The position numbers and the translations under genes are program-made. The notes under the pieces were generated by a model, which worked only from the letters and a program-made list of their open reading frames with translations, made no database searches and was not told the origin of the DNA. A stretch of 64,000 nucleotides of DNA from an uncultured Treponema sp. (lineage in GTDB: Bacteria; Spirochaetota; Spirochaetia; Treponematales; Treponemataceae): the NCBI GenBank assembly GCA_947165895.1, contig CAMVCB010000001.1, positions 248,001-312,000 on the forward strand, in the 5' to 3' direction. Positions 17,738 to 25,582 of this stretch are shown piece by piece; position 1 is the stretch's first letter; each line of letters begins with the position of its first letter.

Positions 17738-17766
17738 TAAAGATTTGAGCCATGTCCTCCGATTAT
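17738..17766 (+). promoter_or_regulatory. Sigma-28-like promoter of the first flagellin
   Basis: TAAAGATT-N12-TCCGATTA resembles the FliA consensus TAAAGTTT-N11-GCCGATAA, with a spacer one base longer. A possible overlapping sigma-70 promoter is TTGAGC-N17-TATTAG. The start would lie near 17773, giving a ~150-nt leader before flaB. Confidence 0.55.
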
Positions 17767-17823
17767 ATATTAGAAGTGTTATGACTGTATCGACTTCGTA
17801 GAAGCAACAGCCAGACGTTTCGG

Positions 17824-17920
17824 GCAAAAATGTGTAGATGTAGCCTTGTAAGAACATTTACGCATTTTTGCATTTTTTCAGAAGAAAGGATTCTTCTGCT
17901 ACATATTCCAAGGAGGAATA
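17824..17920 (+). promoter_or_regulatory. Structured flaB leader with two CsrA-type hairpins
   Basis: Three consecutive hairpins. Stem I pairs 17824-17841 with 17854-17871 (18 bp, two G-U) and is followed by ATTTTTT, so it could act as an attenuator. Stem II pairs CAGAAGA (17879-17885) with TCTTCTG (17892-17898) and presents AAGGAT in a six-base loop. Stem III pairs TATTCC (17904-17909) with GGAATA (17915-17920), presents AAGGA in the loop and ends two bases before the flaB ATG, so it sequesters the Shine-Dalgarno. Loops with ANGGA are the established CsrA recognition feature. CsrA binding here is inference. Confidence 0.7.
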
Positions 17921-17922
17921 CT

Positions 17923-18783
17923 ATGGTTATCAACCACAACATGTCGGCAATGTTTGCCAATCGTCAACTCGGCGTGACAGGAGTATCTCTTACAAAAGAT
18001 ATGGAGAAACTGTCATCAGGTGAAAGAATCAATCGCGCAGGCGATGACGCTTCAGGACTTGCAGTATCTGAAAAGATGCGCAGCCAGATCCGCGGATTGA
18101 ATCAGGCTTCACAGAACTGTTCTAATGGTATCAGCTTTATCCAGACAACAGAAGGTTACCTTCAGGAATCAACTGACATTATGCAGCGCATCCGTGAACT
18201 TGCTGTTCAGTCTTCAAACGGAATCTATTCTGAAGAAGATCGTATGCAGATTCAGGTTGAAATTTCTGCCCTCGTATCTGAAGTTGACCGCATTGCAAGC
18301 TCAGCTCAGTTCAACGGCATGAACATGCTTACAGGACGCTTCGCTGTAGCAAACGGAGATAACGCAGTTACTGGTTCTATGTGGTTCCACATTGGATCTA
18401 ACATGGATCAGAGAGTACACGTTTTCATCGGAACTATGACTTCAGAAGCTCTTGGTGTTCGTGAAATCGGAACTGGTGAGAAAATTACACTTGCCACACC
18501 GGAAGAAGCCAACCGTGCAATCGGTACAGTAGACGAGGCTCTCAAGAGAATCAACAAGCAGCGTGCAGACCTCGGTGCTTACCAGAACCGTCTTGAAATG
18601 ACAGTAAAAGGCTTGAATATTGCAGCAGAAAATATGCAGGCTTCTGAATCACGAATCCGTGATACAGACATGGCAAGTCAGATGGTAGAATTCACAAAGA
18701 ACTCAGTTCTCTCTCAGGCTGGTACTGCAATGTTAGCACAGGCCAACTCACAGAGTCAGAACGTTTTGAGCCTGCTCAGATAG
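17923..18783 (+). CDS. flaB: Flagellin FlaB (core periplasmic flagellar filament), first copy
   Basis: 286 residues. Core subunit of the periplasmic flagellar filament. The N-terminal D0/D1 helices ([35 protein letters not shown]) and the C-terminal D0/D1 ([18 protein letters not shown]) are typical. There is no variable D2/D3 domain, as in other spirochaetal FlaB proteins. The ATG at 17923 follows AAGGAGG and begins exactly at the conserved MVINHN; an upstream in-frame extension would run through the leader hairpins. It is the first of two tandem flagellins, about two-thirds identical by eye. A long untranslated region follows. Confidence 0.96.
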   Translation: MVINHNMSAMFANRQLGVTGVSLTKDMEKLSSGERINRAGDDASGLAVSEKMRSQIRGLNQASQNCSNGISFIQTTEGYLQESTDIMQRIRELAVQSSNGIYSEEDRMQIQVEISALVSEVDRIASSAQFNGMNMLTGRFAVANGDNAVTGSMWFHIGSNMDQRVHVFIGTMTSEALGVREIGTGEKITLATPEEANRAIGTVDEALKRINKQRADLGAYQNRLEMTVKGLNIAAENMQASESRIRDTDMASQMVEFTKNSVLSQAGTAMLAQANSQSQNVLSLLR

Positions 18784-18791
18784 TTCTTAGC

Positions 18792-18864
18792 CAGTAAAGA
18801 GTTGTCTTTACTGTGATAGTGAGTTATAATATAAGCTAAGATATGGCTCGGAAGAGTCATATCT
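18792..18864 (+). terminator. Two hairpins after the first flaB, probable 3' end
   Basis: A perfect 9-bp hairpin (18792-18800 with 18805-18813, loop GTTG) is followed by an 11-bp hairpin (18839-18849 with 18854-18864) with a GGAA loop. A T-rich tract starts ~14 bases later (from 18878). This could be a terminator or an mRNA-stabilising 3' structure. Confidence 0.55.
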
Positions 18865-18959
18865 GGCTTGCACGGTGTTTTTTTCTGTTTTTTCTCGAAA
18901 TTTTATTCCCCAAAAACACCAAACAGTATTATTATAGTAGTTAAGCAGAAATGTTTTGC

Positions 18960-19196
18960 TGCTGTAAATGAGTAAATACAACGAGTATGTTTTCAGACAT
19001 ACCGGAGATTTTTGACATAGTGCCTACCCTGTCCTGGGGGTGACAGCAAGAACGGTCAGATTAAACGCCTATTTATTCTGACCATTCCTGCTGTAATAGG
19101 TCTGAAACTGAGTTAGGGGCGCAGAACTAACTCAGCCTTCACCTGCAGGCGTAAAGCAAGATGCTTTATGTATAAGTAAACATGGAGGGCACAACT
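18960..19196 (+). promoter_or_regulatory. Highly structured leader or RNA element before the second flaB
   Basis: No coding frame. It holds CTGTC/GACAG around 19029-19046, a 23-position stem 19043-19065/19072-19094 with 20 pairs and a 6-base loop, a perfect 9-bp stem 19108-19116/19127-19135, and an 8-bp stem 19150-19157/19163-19170. The first two share bases and would be alternatives. No sigma-28 -10 element was found. A TTGACA at 19012 lacks a clear -10. Confidence 0.5.
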
Positions 19197-20045
19197 ATGA
19201 TTATTAATCACAATATGAGTTCACTCTATGCTGATCGTGTATTGAACATTTCTAATGATTCAATCATGAAGAACATGGAGAAACTTTCTTCTGGTGAACG
19301 CATCAATCGCGCCGGTGACGATGCTTCAGGATTGGCAGTATCAGAAAAAATGAGAAGCCAGATTCGCGGACTTAACCAGGCTAGCCGCAACATTTCGAAT
19401 GGAGTTTCATTCATTCAGACAACTGAAGGATATTTGACAGAAACAACAGACATTCTTCAGCGTGTTCGTGAGCTTGCAGTACAGTCTGCTAACGGTATCT
19501 ACAGCGATGAAGATCGTATGCAGATTCAGGTAGAAGTATCACAGCTCGTTGCTGAAGTTGACCGCATTGCAAGTCAGGCTCAGTTCAACGGTATGAATAT
19601 GTTGACTGGACGCTTCGGACAGGGAAGCGATGCTGTTATGCAGTTCCAGATTGGTGCAAATGTTGACCAGAACACACGTGTTTTCATCGGTACAATGACA
19701 GCTACTTCACTTGGTTTGAAGGGCATGCAGGGTGGCGATGAGCAGATTACAATTTCAACTCCAGAGGATGCAAACATGACTCTTGCTGCTGTTGATGCTG
19801 CTTTAACAACAGTAACAAAACAGAGAGCAGATCTTGGTGCATACCAGAACAGATTTGAAATGGCTGCAAAAGGTGTAAATATTGCTGCTGAAAATACTCA
19901 GGCTGCAGAAAGCCGCATCCGCGATACAGATATGGCTTCTGAAATGGTTGAGTTTACTAAGAACCAGATTCTCACACAAGCTGGTACAGCAATGCTCGCA
20001 CAGTCTAACTCACAGACACAGACTGTACTTGGACTTTTGCAGTAG
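19197..20045 (+). CDS. flaB: Flagellin FlaB, second copy
   Basis: 282 residues. Second FlaB core filament subunit. The N-terminus [16 protein letters not shown], the block [20 protein letters not shown] and the C-terminal [19 protein letters not shown] are near-identical to the first copy. Divergence is concentrated in the middle (residues ~140-215). The ATG at 19197 is set by the conserved start and the GGAGGG at 19184-19189. The ATGGA overlapping that site is a possible CsrA contact, but no clear hairpin presents it. Spirochaetes commonly make filaments from two or three FlaB proteins. Confidence 0.96.
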   Translation: MIINHNMSSLYADRVLNISNDSIMKNMEKLSSGERINRAGDDASGLAVSEKMRSQIRGLNQASRNISNGVSFIQTTEGYLTETTDILQRVRELAVQSANGIYSDEDRMQIQVEVSQLVAEVDRIASQAQFNGMNMLTGRFGQGSDAVMQFQIGANVDQNTRVFIGTMTATSLGLKGMQGGDEQITISTPEDANMTLAAVDAALTTVTKQRADLGAYQNRFEMAAKGVNIAAENTQAAESRIRDTDMASEMVEFTKNQILTQAGTAMLAQSNSQTQTVLGLLQ

Positions 20046-20097
20046 CAAGCTTTCAAAGAGACCACTGGATGTCGTCTTTTTGAAAGGTACTTAATGA

Positions 20098-20132
20098 CAG
20101 GAGGGGTTGCGCCCCTCTCCTGCTTTTTTTTT
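20098..20132 (+). terminator. Terminator after the second flaB
   Basis: CAGGAGGGG pairs with CCCC-T-CTCCTG (one bulge) across a TTGCG loop and is followed by nine T. An upstream hairpin (20050-20085, CTTTCAAAGA/TCTTTTTGAAAG) may protect the transcript end. The strength of this terminator suggests that flaG-fliD have a separate promoter. Confidence 0.85.
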
Positions 20133-20209
20133 GGAAACAAAAAAACGGGTGGGAATTTCAATAACGGAATAATTTCGTTTTGATTTATACCCAATACAGG
20201 AGGTGAACT

Positions 20210-20602
20210 ATGAATACGAATGTTATTTCTAGCAGTTCCATGGTTCAGATGGCAATGGATGGCCAGACTCTTTATAAAACAAATGTAAAAAGTGCGGATA
20301 CCAGCAAAAATCAGCCGGTAGTAACGCAGTCCATTGCACCAAATGGAGCGCAGGTTGCAGAAAATATTGAGCAGTCTGTCGCACAGACAAAAGAAGCTTC
20401 TCAGCAGCTTCAGAAACTATCGGAGATTGTTTCTGACAATAAACTTCAGTTCAGCGTTAACAAAGAACTTGGAAGTGTTGTTGTTTCAATTATAGATGCA
20501 AGCACAGATAAGGTAATCAAACAGATTCCTTCTGAAGAGATCCAGAATCTGAAGCTTAGGATCAGAAAAGCTATCGGAAGCATTTTTGACGAAGTAATTT
20601 AA
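20210..20602 (+). CDS. flaG: FlaG family flagellar protein
   Basis: 130 residues. FlaG proteins are small flagellar accessory proteins usually encoded next to flagellin and fliD and thought to affect filament length. The C-terminal half carries the family pattern LQFSVNKELGSVVVSIIDA then TDKVIKQIPSEEIQNLKLRI. The N-terminal half is low in complexity and probably disordered, with Gln/Ser/Ala-rich helices. AGGAGGTG lies 5-6 bases before the ATG. fliD begins 3 bases after its stop, so the two are coupled. Confidence 0.88.
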   Translation: MNTNVISSSSMVQMAMDGQTLYKTNVKSADTSKNQPVVTQSIAPNGAQVAENIEQSVAQTKEASQQLQKLSEIVSDNKLQFSVNKELGSVVVSIIDASTDKVIKQIPSEEIQNLKLRIRKAIGSIFDEVI

Positions 20603-20605
20603 ACT

Positions 20606-22564
20606 ATGGCTGGAATCAATATTCCAGGCGTCACAGATCAGTATAAGACTAATGATACCATAGAAAAACTGATGAAGGTTGAGAGAATTCCTCTTACAAG
20701 GGAACAATCCCAGCTGGATGAGCTGAAAGCCCAGAAAGACGCCTGGAGAGACATTAACTCCCAACTATCCTCTCTGAGAGAAAAAACCAAAGGTCTCTAT
20801 TCTTTCGAAAATCCTTTTAACAATAAAATCACAGATTCTACACAGGCAGGAGCAATCACTGCAGAAGCAACCCGCAGCGCAGAAATTCAGTCTTTTAAAA
20901 TTGACGTAATCCAGCCTGCCACAGCAGACAGATTCATGTCTGATGAAATGGAAAAAGATTTTAAAGTTCCGTCGGGAACCTATACATATAAAGTGGGCGA
21001 AAAACAGCTGAACTTAAACTGGAAGGGCGGCAGCCTCAAGGATTTTTCAAATGCAATCAACCGCCGTTCAAACGGAATAGTAAAATCAATGATTATCGGT
21101 GGCAGCAGCGGAAAATCATCCCTGATGATTGAATCCCTTTCTACAGGCCGTGAAAACCGCCTGGAGTTCATAGGAAATGCAAAGGATTTTGCCCTCAGCT
21201 CCGGCATGATTGAACCCGCAAAATCAGAAAAATCTGCCTTTGGAGAGGACGCTACCCTGCTTCCGGAAAATTCAATGGATATTGAAATTCCAAAGGAACT
21301 TTTAAACTTAAAAAATACCCACATAACATTTTCGCTGATTGCAACTGACACGGACGATGTAGCAGAAGCTTTTAACAAAACAATTCCTGGAATTCCAAGC
21401 CTTCACAGTTCGGGCTCTGCAGAATTCGGAGGAATTACAATCACAAACAGTGATTCAGACTCAGCAAGTTCAGAAAAGCTTCCTTCTCCAAAAGAAAAAG
21501 TTCAGACAGAAGAGGTCGTTTATGCGGTTATGGCAGACGGAAGTGAAAAGCTTATTGAAACTCCAGGACTTTTGACAGAAGATTCAGCCGTTGATATTGC
21601 CCTGAAAGATTACAGCGGCATTACTTCAATAAGAATTAAAAATGCAAACACAGGAAAACAGCTTGATCTTTCCGCACCCTCTTCCTATGACGGAGGAAAA
21701 TCACTGGGCTATCAGCCAAAAAATCCGGTTTCAGAAGCAGATGATGCAATTCTCAAATACGAAGGCATTCAGATTACCCGGGCTAAAAATGACATAGATG
21801 ACATTGTGCCGGAAATTACCCTTCACGTTCATGATAAAACTGACAAGGCAGCTACAATCTCAATAAAGCCGGATAAAGAAGCTTCAAAAGATGCCCTGAT
21901 TCAGTTTGTAGGCCAGTATAACAGAACTGTTGCTGAACTAAATATTCTTTCACAAAATAAGGAAGAAATCATTTCTGAGCTTGACTACCTGACTTCGGAT
22001 GAGCGCGAAACAGAAATGAAAAAACTGGGAATGTTTGTAACTGATTTTACCCTTCCAACTATAAAATCAAATATGGCAGCCATTATTACAGCCGGCTATC
22101 AGACTTCTGACCAGGCGGTAATCACAATGCTTTCTCAGATTGGAATAAGCACAAATGCCAGCGGCGGCAACGGAAGTTATTCCCAGAGCAGGCTCCGAGG
22201 TTACCTTGAAATCGATGAAAAAAAACTTGATCAGGCAATTGAAAATCACCTGGACGATATAAAAATGCTTTTTGGCTACGATTCGGACGGAGACCTTGTT
22301 TCAGACAGGGGAATCGGAGTACAGCTGGACAAGCAGATTGCGGCTTACACACAGACTGGCGGCATTCTTGCAATGAAAACAAGCGGGCTCGATTCAAAAA
22401 TCAAGGCATCTGAGCAGAGAATTGCCCGCCTTGAAACCCAGATGGACAGAAAGGAAGCAGAGCTGCGCAATAAATACGGCCAGATGGAAGGGGCTCTCAA
22501 CAGCCTTGAAGGCCAGCAGAATTCAATTTCAAACTTCACAAATCAGCAGAACAGGAACAGGTAG
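20606..22564 (+). CDS. fliD: Flagellar hook-associated protein 2 (filament cap) FliD
   Basis: 652 residues. Caps the filament tip and promotes flagellin folding. The N-terminus MAGINIPGVTDQYKTNDTIE with the LMKVERIPL helix is the FliD N-domain. The C-terminal FliD_C domain contains YNRTVAELNILS and a predicted coiled coil at residues ~595-650 (DSKIKASEQRIARLETQMD). The protein is longer than enterobacterial FliD (~470) because of Ser/Glu-rich insertions around residues 230-330, a common spirochaetal feature. There is no obvious Shine-Dalgarno; translation is probably coupled to flaG, which ends 3 bp upstream. Confidence 0.93.
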   Translation: MAGINIPGVTDQYKTNDTIEKLMKVERIPLTREQSQLDELKAQKDAWRDINSQLSSLREKTKGLYSFENPFNNKITDSTQAGAITAEATRSAEIQSFKIDVIQPATADRFMSDEMEKDFKVPSGTYTYKVGEKQLNLNWKGGSLKDFSNAINRRSNGIVKSMIIGGSSGKSSLMIESLSTGRENRLEFIGNAKDFALSSGMIEPAKSEKSAFGEDATLLPENSMDIEIPKELLNLKNTHITFSLIATDTDDVAEAFNKTIPGIPSLHSSGSAEFGGITITNSDSDSASSEKLPSPKEKVQTEEVVYAVMADGSEKLIETPGLLTEDSAVDIALKDYSGITSIRIKNANTGKQLDLSAPSSYDGGKSLGYQPKNPVSEADDAILKYEGIQITRAKNDIDDIVPEITLHVHDKTDKAATISIKPDKEASKDALIQFVGQYNRTVAELNILSQNKEEIISELDYLTSDERETEMKKLGMFVTDFTLPTIKSNMAAIITAGYQTSDQAVITMLSQIGISTNASGGNGSYSQSRLRGYLEIDEKKLDQAIENHLDDIKMLFGYDSDGDLVSDRGIGVQLDKQIAAYTQTGGILAMKTSGLDSKIKASEQRIARLETQMDRKEAELRNKYGQMEGALNSLEGQQNSISNFTNQQNRNR

Positions 22565-22617
22565 AGTAAAAACTCTTAGCTGTCAGCAATTTACCAGCCG
22601 CTAATCATTTTTTTTCT

Positions 22618-22645
22618 TACAGATTACAGTTTTTTCTGCCGATTA
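22618..22645 (+). promoter_or_regulatory. Sigma-28-like promoter of the 196-aa gene
   Basis: TACAGATT-N12-GCCGATTA, seven of eight matches in the -10 element GCCGATAA. It has the same 12-base spacing as the flaB element. The start would be near 22652, 17 bases before the ATG. Confidence 0.6.
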
Positions 22646-22668
22646 TTAAATAACTAACGAGGATAAAG

Positions 22669-23259
22669 ATGGTAGAATTTTATATTAACGGACAGAATGT
22701 TGACGTTCAGATTGAGGATGAAGAAACTATAGGTGACGTTCTAAAATCTTTTGAACAAACCTGCGAAGAGAATGAGGCCGCAGTAATCGGAATCACTGTT
22801 GACGGAAAACAGATTACCGCAGAAGACTTTGACCAGGAAGCAGCAAAAGAGCTTGGTAAAAATACAAAATTTGAATTTTCAGTAGTTACAAAAGCTTCGA
22901 TTATGGAGTCTTTTGAAAATATTTCTGTTTTATTCACTTCTCTTGCAGAAAAAATGGAGCAGGTACCAGTCGAAATCCAGAATGGTCACCAGAAAGAAGT
23001 CACAGAGTCAATAAAAAAACTTGCAGACAGCATAAATGAATTCAGTCATATTGCCACACTGGCTTCACTTTTTCCTGATACCTTTAAGGAAATTTCAATT
23101 AACGGCATGAATTTTAACGACTTTTTTGCTGATTTTTCTCAAATTTTACTTGATTTTGAGAGCGCCCTGCAAAATAATGATTCTGTACTCATAGGAGACC
23201 TCTGCGAGTACGAAATTTGCCCGAGACTGAATGCCATATCAGCTGCCCTGCACTTTTAA
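22669..23259 (+). CDS. Unknown protein of the late-flagellar regulon
   Basis: 196 residues, no signal peptide or membrane segment. Residues 1-75 look like a small beta-grasp-like domain (MVEFYINGQNVDVQIEDEET) and residues 78-196 are predicted amphipathic helices with an acidic bias. It is not FliS by sequence, although it sits directly after fliD where fliS is often found. GAGG precedes the ATG, and a sigma-28-like promoter lies 24 bp upstream. I infer a flagellar export chaperone or filament accessory role from position and promoter. The sequence alone gives no function. Confidence 0.7.
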   Translation: MVEFYINGQNVDVQIEDEETIGDVLKSFEQTCEENEAAVIGITVDGKQITAEDFDQEAAKELGKNTKFEFSVVTKASIMESFENISVLFTSLAEKMEQVPVEIQNGHQKEVTESIKKLADSINEFSHIATLASLFPDTFKEISINGMNFNDFFADFSQILLDFESALQNNDSVLIGDLCEYEICPRLNAISAALHF

Positions 23260-23306
23260 GCAGACAAAATTTGAAACAAAATGTTTTATTTAAAATGTTT
23301 TTTAAC

Positions 23307-23335
23307 TTGTGAATCAACATTTTTTGGAGTAGAAT
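23307..23335 (+). promoter_or_regulatory. Promoter of the 88-aa gene and tsaE-tsaB
   Basis: TTGTGA, a 17-bp spacer and TAGAAT. The ATG at 23345 is 10 bases after the -10 element, so the mRNA would be leaderless or nearly so. Confidence 0.55.
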
Positions 23336-23344
23336 GATAAAACA

Positions 23345-23611
23345 ATGAAGGTGCTTGAATTACAAAATCTACAGCGCGAAGAAGGTCAGATTTTTTATCT
23401 GCGTAAATATACCTGCGATGCAGTTATTGAACTGCCAACCGCAACCGAAACCGCCGGGATTTTATTTACAATTGAAGTAAATCCGATGGGCAAACGAATC
23501 ATCCAGATTACATTCACAAAGCCCATTAACTATCCTCTTTTGCCTGTAAAAAAAGCGCTTACAGAATTTATTTTAACTGAAGAACTGGAAGGCAGACTCC
23601 CTCAATGTTAA
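23345..23611 (+). CDS. Conserved-looking small protein of unknown function
   Basis: 88 residues, soluble, mixed alpha/beta. It starts MKVLELQNLQREEGQIF and ends just before a terminal Cys. I do not recognise the family. Its 3' end overlaps the tsaE start by 7 bp, so it is the first gene of an operon with tsaE and tsaB. Some link to the tRNA threonylcarbamoyl-adenosine pathway or simple co-expression is possible. Only a distant GGAG (23324-23328) precedes the ATG. Confidence 0.65.
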   Translation: MKVLELQNLQREEGQIFYLRKYTCDAVIELPTATETAGILFTIEVNPMGKRIIQITFTKPINYPLLPVKKALTEFILTEELEGRLPQC

Positions 23612-24039
23612 CATTTACAACCCACTCCGCTGACGAGACTATTGCTCTTGGCGAAAAAATCGGTTCACTTTTGAAAAAAGGTGACGTTATTGCCATGCAG
23701 GGAACTCTTGCAGCTGGAAAAACAACAATCACAAAAGGAATTGCAAAGGCTCTGGGCGTATCAGACACAATTACAAGCCCTACTTTCTGTCTGATAAGCG
23801 AATACTCAGGAAAAATGCCCCTTTACCATATGGACGTTTACCGTCTTGAAGGCTCTGAGGACTTTATCAATCTTGGAACTGACGATATGATTTACGGAAA
23901 CGGCGTTTCGATTATCGAATGGAGCGAAAAAATCATGGACCAGCTTCCAAAAAAGACAATCCTTTTAAAAATCACTCCGGGAGAGGGTGATGACCGTACG
24001 ATCGAAATTGACAACTGGAAAAATGGGGAAATCAAATAA
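23605..24039 (+). CDS. tsaE: tRNA threonylcarbamoyladenosine biosynthesis ATPase TsaE
   Basis: 144 residues. ATPase partner of TsaB-TsaD in making t6A37 on tRNAs that read ANN codons. The Walker A motif is GTLAAGKTT near residue 31-39; the family motif SPTFCLISEY follows near residue 53-62, and a Trp-containing IIEWSEK near residue 98-104. It overlaps the upstream 88-aa gene and is followed by tsaB after 2 bp. TsaD is not in the window. Confidence 0.94.
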   Translation: MLTFTTHSADETIALGEKIGSLLKKGDVIAMQGTLAAGKTTITKGIAKALGVSDTITSPTFCLISEYSGKMPLYHMDVYRLEGSEDFINLGTDDMIYGNGVSIIEWSEKIMDQLPKKTILLKITPGEGDDRTIEIDNWKNGEIK

Positions 24040-24041
24040 AA

Positions 24042-24719
24042 ATGAAAGCACTTGCAATAGACTGTGCAGTTACAAGACTTATTGTTGCTGCTAAAAATGA
24101 TGATAATATGTGTGCCGCAGTTTACGACATCGGCATGAAACAGTCAGAAACAATTGTAAATGCAGTGGATTACGTCTTAGAAAAGGCTGGAATTACTGCA
24201 AAAGAATTAGACTACACCTGCGTTACAGGAGGACCCGGCAGCTTTACAGGACTCAGACTTGGATTTTCAGTTTTGAAGGCATTAACTCTTGCAAACGGCA
24301 CTCCCCTTTACGCAATTTCTTCATTAAAAATTCACGCATGGCCATATATGGATTCAGAGCTGCCTCTCTTGTGCGGAATTGATGCCAAAAAGGACAGATT
24401 TTACGCAAATCTTACAGCAGGCGGAAAAGAAATCCTTTCCGACGGGGACTATGAAATCCCAGCAATTGTAGAAAAAGCAAATCAATTTGATAAGATTTTT
24501 GTATGCGGAACAGACTGCGAAGTTTTCTGTCAGCTTCTAGCAGAAAACGGACTAAAGGCTAAAGTTTTCTGTCCGAAAGTTCAGCCTTTAAGTGCAGAAT
24601 GCATGTTCCAGATTACAGAAAAGATGATTTCCGAAGGTGAAAAACCTCTCGCCGACTACGACGGCCCTGTTTATCTGCGGGCCAGCGAAGCAGAAGTTAA
24701 ATTATCGCAAAACTCATAG
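24042..24719 (+). CDS. tsaB: tRNA threonylcarbamoyladenosine biosynthesis protein TsaB
   Basis: 225 residues. Inactive ASKHA-fold paralogue that scaffolds TsaD and TsaE. The N-terminal MKALAIDCAVTRLIVA and the block CVTGGPGSFTGLRLGFSVLK are diagnostic. The C-terminal part is shorter and less conserved, as usual. It is directly downstream of tsaE. Its stop is followed by a T-run and the inverted repeat that separates it from convergent csrA. Confidence 0.94.
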   Translation: MKALAIDCAVTRLIVAAKNDDNMCAAVYDIGMKQSETIVNAVDYVLEKAGITAKELDYTCVTGGPGSFTGLRLGFSVLKALTLANGTPLYAISSLKIHAWPYMDSELPLLCGIDAKKDRFYANLTAGGKEILSDGDYEIPAIVEKANQFDKIFVCGTDCEVFCQLLAENGLKAKVFCPKVQPLSAECMFQITEKMISEGEKPLADYDGPVYLRASEAEVKLSQNS

Positions 24720-24730
24720 ATTTTTTTTTA

Positions 24731-24829
24731 GACACGGATGTGCGCGGATTCACACGGATGGGACACGGATAGATTTTCTTTAATTTTTTATATCCGTGAA
24801 AATCCGTGTTAATCCGTGTAATCCGTGTC
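24731..24829. repeat. Convergent-junction inverted repeat, CACGGAT type (copy B)
   Basis: The left arm (24731-24771) contains four CACGGAT or close variants at ~10-11-bp spacing; the right arm (24790-24829) contains four ATCCGTG. The arms are complementary over ~40 bp with a short AT-rich loop. It occupies the gap between convergent tsaB and csrA. Confidence 0.85.
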
Positions 24830-24835
24830 AAAACA

Positions 24836-25090
24836 TTATTTACCTAATAACTTAGACAGTGCGCTAACAGCAGCAATTGCAGACTGTTCTTCACTGGAAA
24901 CTTTATTTTCTACCGCAGCAGCTTTATTTTCGCTTTGAATAGCGTCAAATACTTCCTGGCGGAAAACCTTTACATTTTTTGGAGCTTCAACACCAATCTT
25001 AACCTGGTCGCCGTGAACGTCAATCAAAGTAATTGTGATGTTATCTCCGATTTTTATTTTTTCATCAATTTTTCTTGAAAGGATTAACAT
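24836..25090 (-). CDS. csrA: Carbon storage regulator / flagellin translation regulator CsrA
   Basis: 84 residues. Homodimeric RNA-binding protein that recognises ANGGA in hairpin loops and blocks ribosome binding. [36 protein letters not shown] and the surrounding strands are canonical. A ~20-residue Ala/Glu/Ser-rich C-terminal extension exceeds the usual ~61-75 residues. The ATG shares one base with the fliW stop (TGATG), so the two are translationally coupled. Its obvious local target is the first flaB leader. Confidence 0.96.
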   Translation of the reverse strand: MLILSRKIDEKIKIGDNITITLIDVHGDQVKIGVEAPKNVKVFRQEVFDAIQSENKAAAVENKVSSEEQSAIAAVSALSKLLGK

Positions 25091-25533
25091 CAGCGGTCTC
25101 CTTTTTTCTCAAGAGCCTTCATGATATCAAACTTGGTGCTCCAGCGGCTGTCATTCAAAACAACCTGCATACATTTCTGATTTTTCTTGTTGATAACAAG
25201 AGGTCCCTGCAGATTTGCAGTAATAGGAGTACCGTTACTTGGAACAGTAACGATCGCCATTAAAATTATATCTTCCGGCTTTTCAATTCCGATTTTTGAT
25301 AAAGTTTCATCATCAATATCAGCTTCGTAGTTAGAACAGATTCTGAAAGGATCTATGATTAGAAAAGCAAGATTTGAATCCTCGCAGGACTGCAGCCAGA
25401 TAAAAGGCATGTAATCTGAATCAATCAATGCATATTTTGAATACATTTCGAATCCGAACAAACCTTCCGGAATTGTAAGGAGATTTTCTTCGGCAACATC
25501 CACTTTGCCTTTTTCTCTACTAATTACTTCCAT
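25090..25533 (-). CDS. fliW: Flagellar assembly factor FliW
   Basis: 147 residues. FliW binds CsrA and flagellin alternately, so that free cytoplasmic flagellin releases CsrA to repress further flagellin synthesis; this is established in Bacillus. Family features include [20 protein letters not shown] near residue 19-38, a region ending FLIIDPFRI, and the [20 protein letters not shown] block near residue 93. It is cotranscribed with flgL upstream and csrA downstream. Confidence 0.95.
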   Translation of the reverse strand: MEVISREKGKVDVAEENLLTIPEGLFGFEMYSKYALIDSDYMPFIWLQSCEDSNLAFLIIDPFRICSNYEADIDDETLSKIGIEKPEDIILMAIVTVPSNGTPITANLQGPLVINKKNQKCMQVVLNDSRWSTKFDIMKALEKKGDR

Positions 25534-25582
25534 AAAAAATCCTCATAAAATTTGTTTACTTATATTTTCCCCCAGGGGGTTA

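Noticed and set aside
18960..19196. c-di-GMP (GEMM) riboswitch in the second flaB leader
   Set aside because: A GGCGTAAAGC stretch recalls part of GEMM, but the tetraloop and receptor and the conserved core are not found.
18784..19196. Sigma-28 promoter for the second flagellin
   Set aside because: No CCGAT-type -10 element was found on the plus strand in this gap, so no promoter is claimed.
22669..23259. FliS
   Set aside because: Position fits, but length and sequence do not: there is an N-terminal beta-rich domain and no FliS helix signature.
24731..24829. CACGGAT array as a CRISPR
   Set aside because: Units are 7-8 bp at a 10-11-bp period with inverted arms and no distinct spacers or cas genes nearby.
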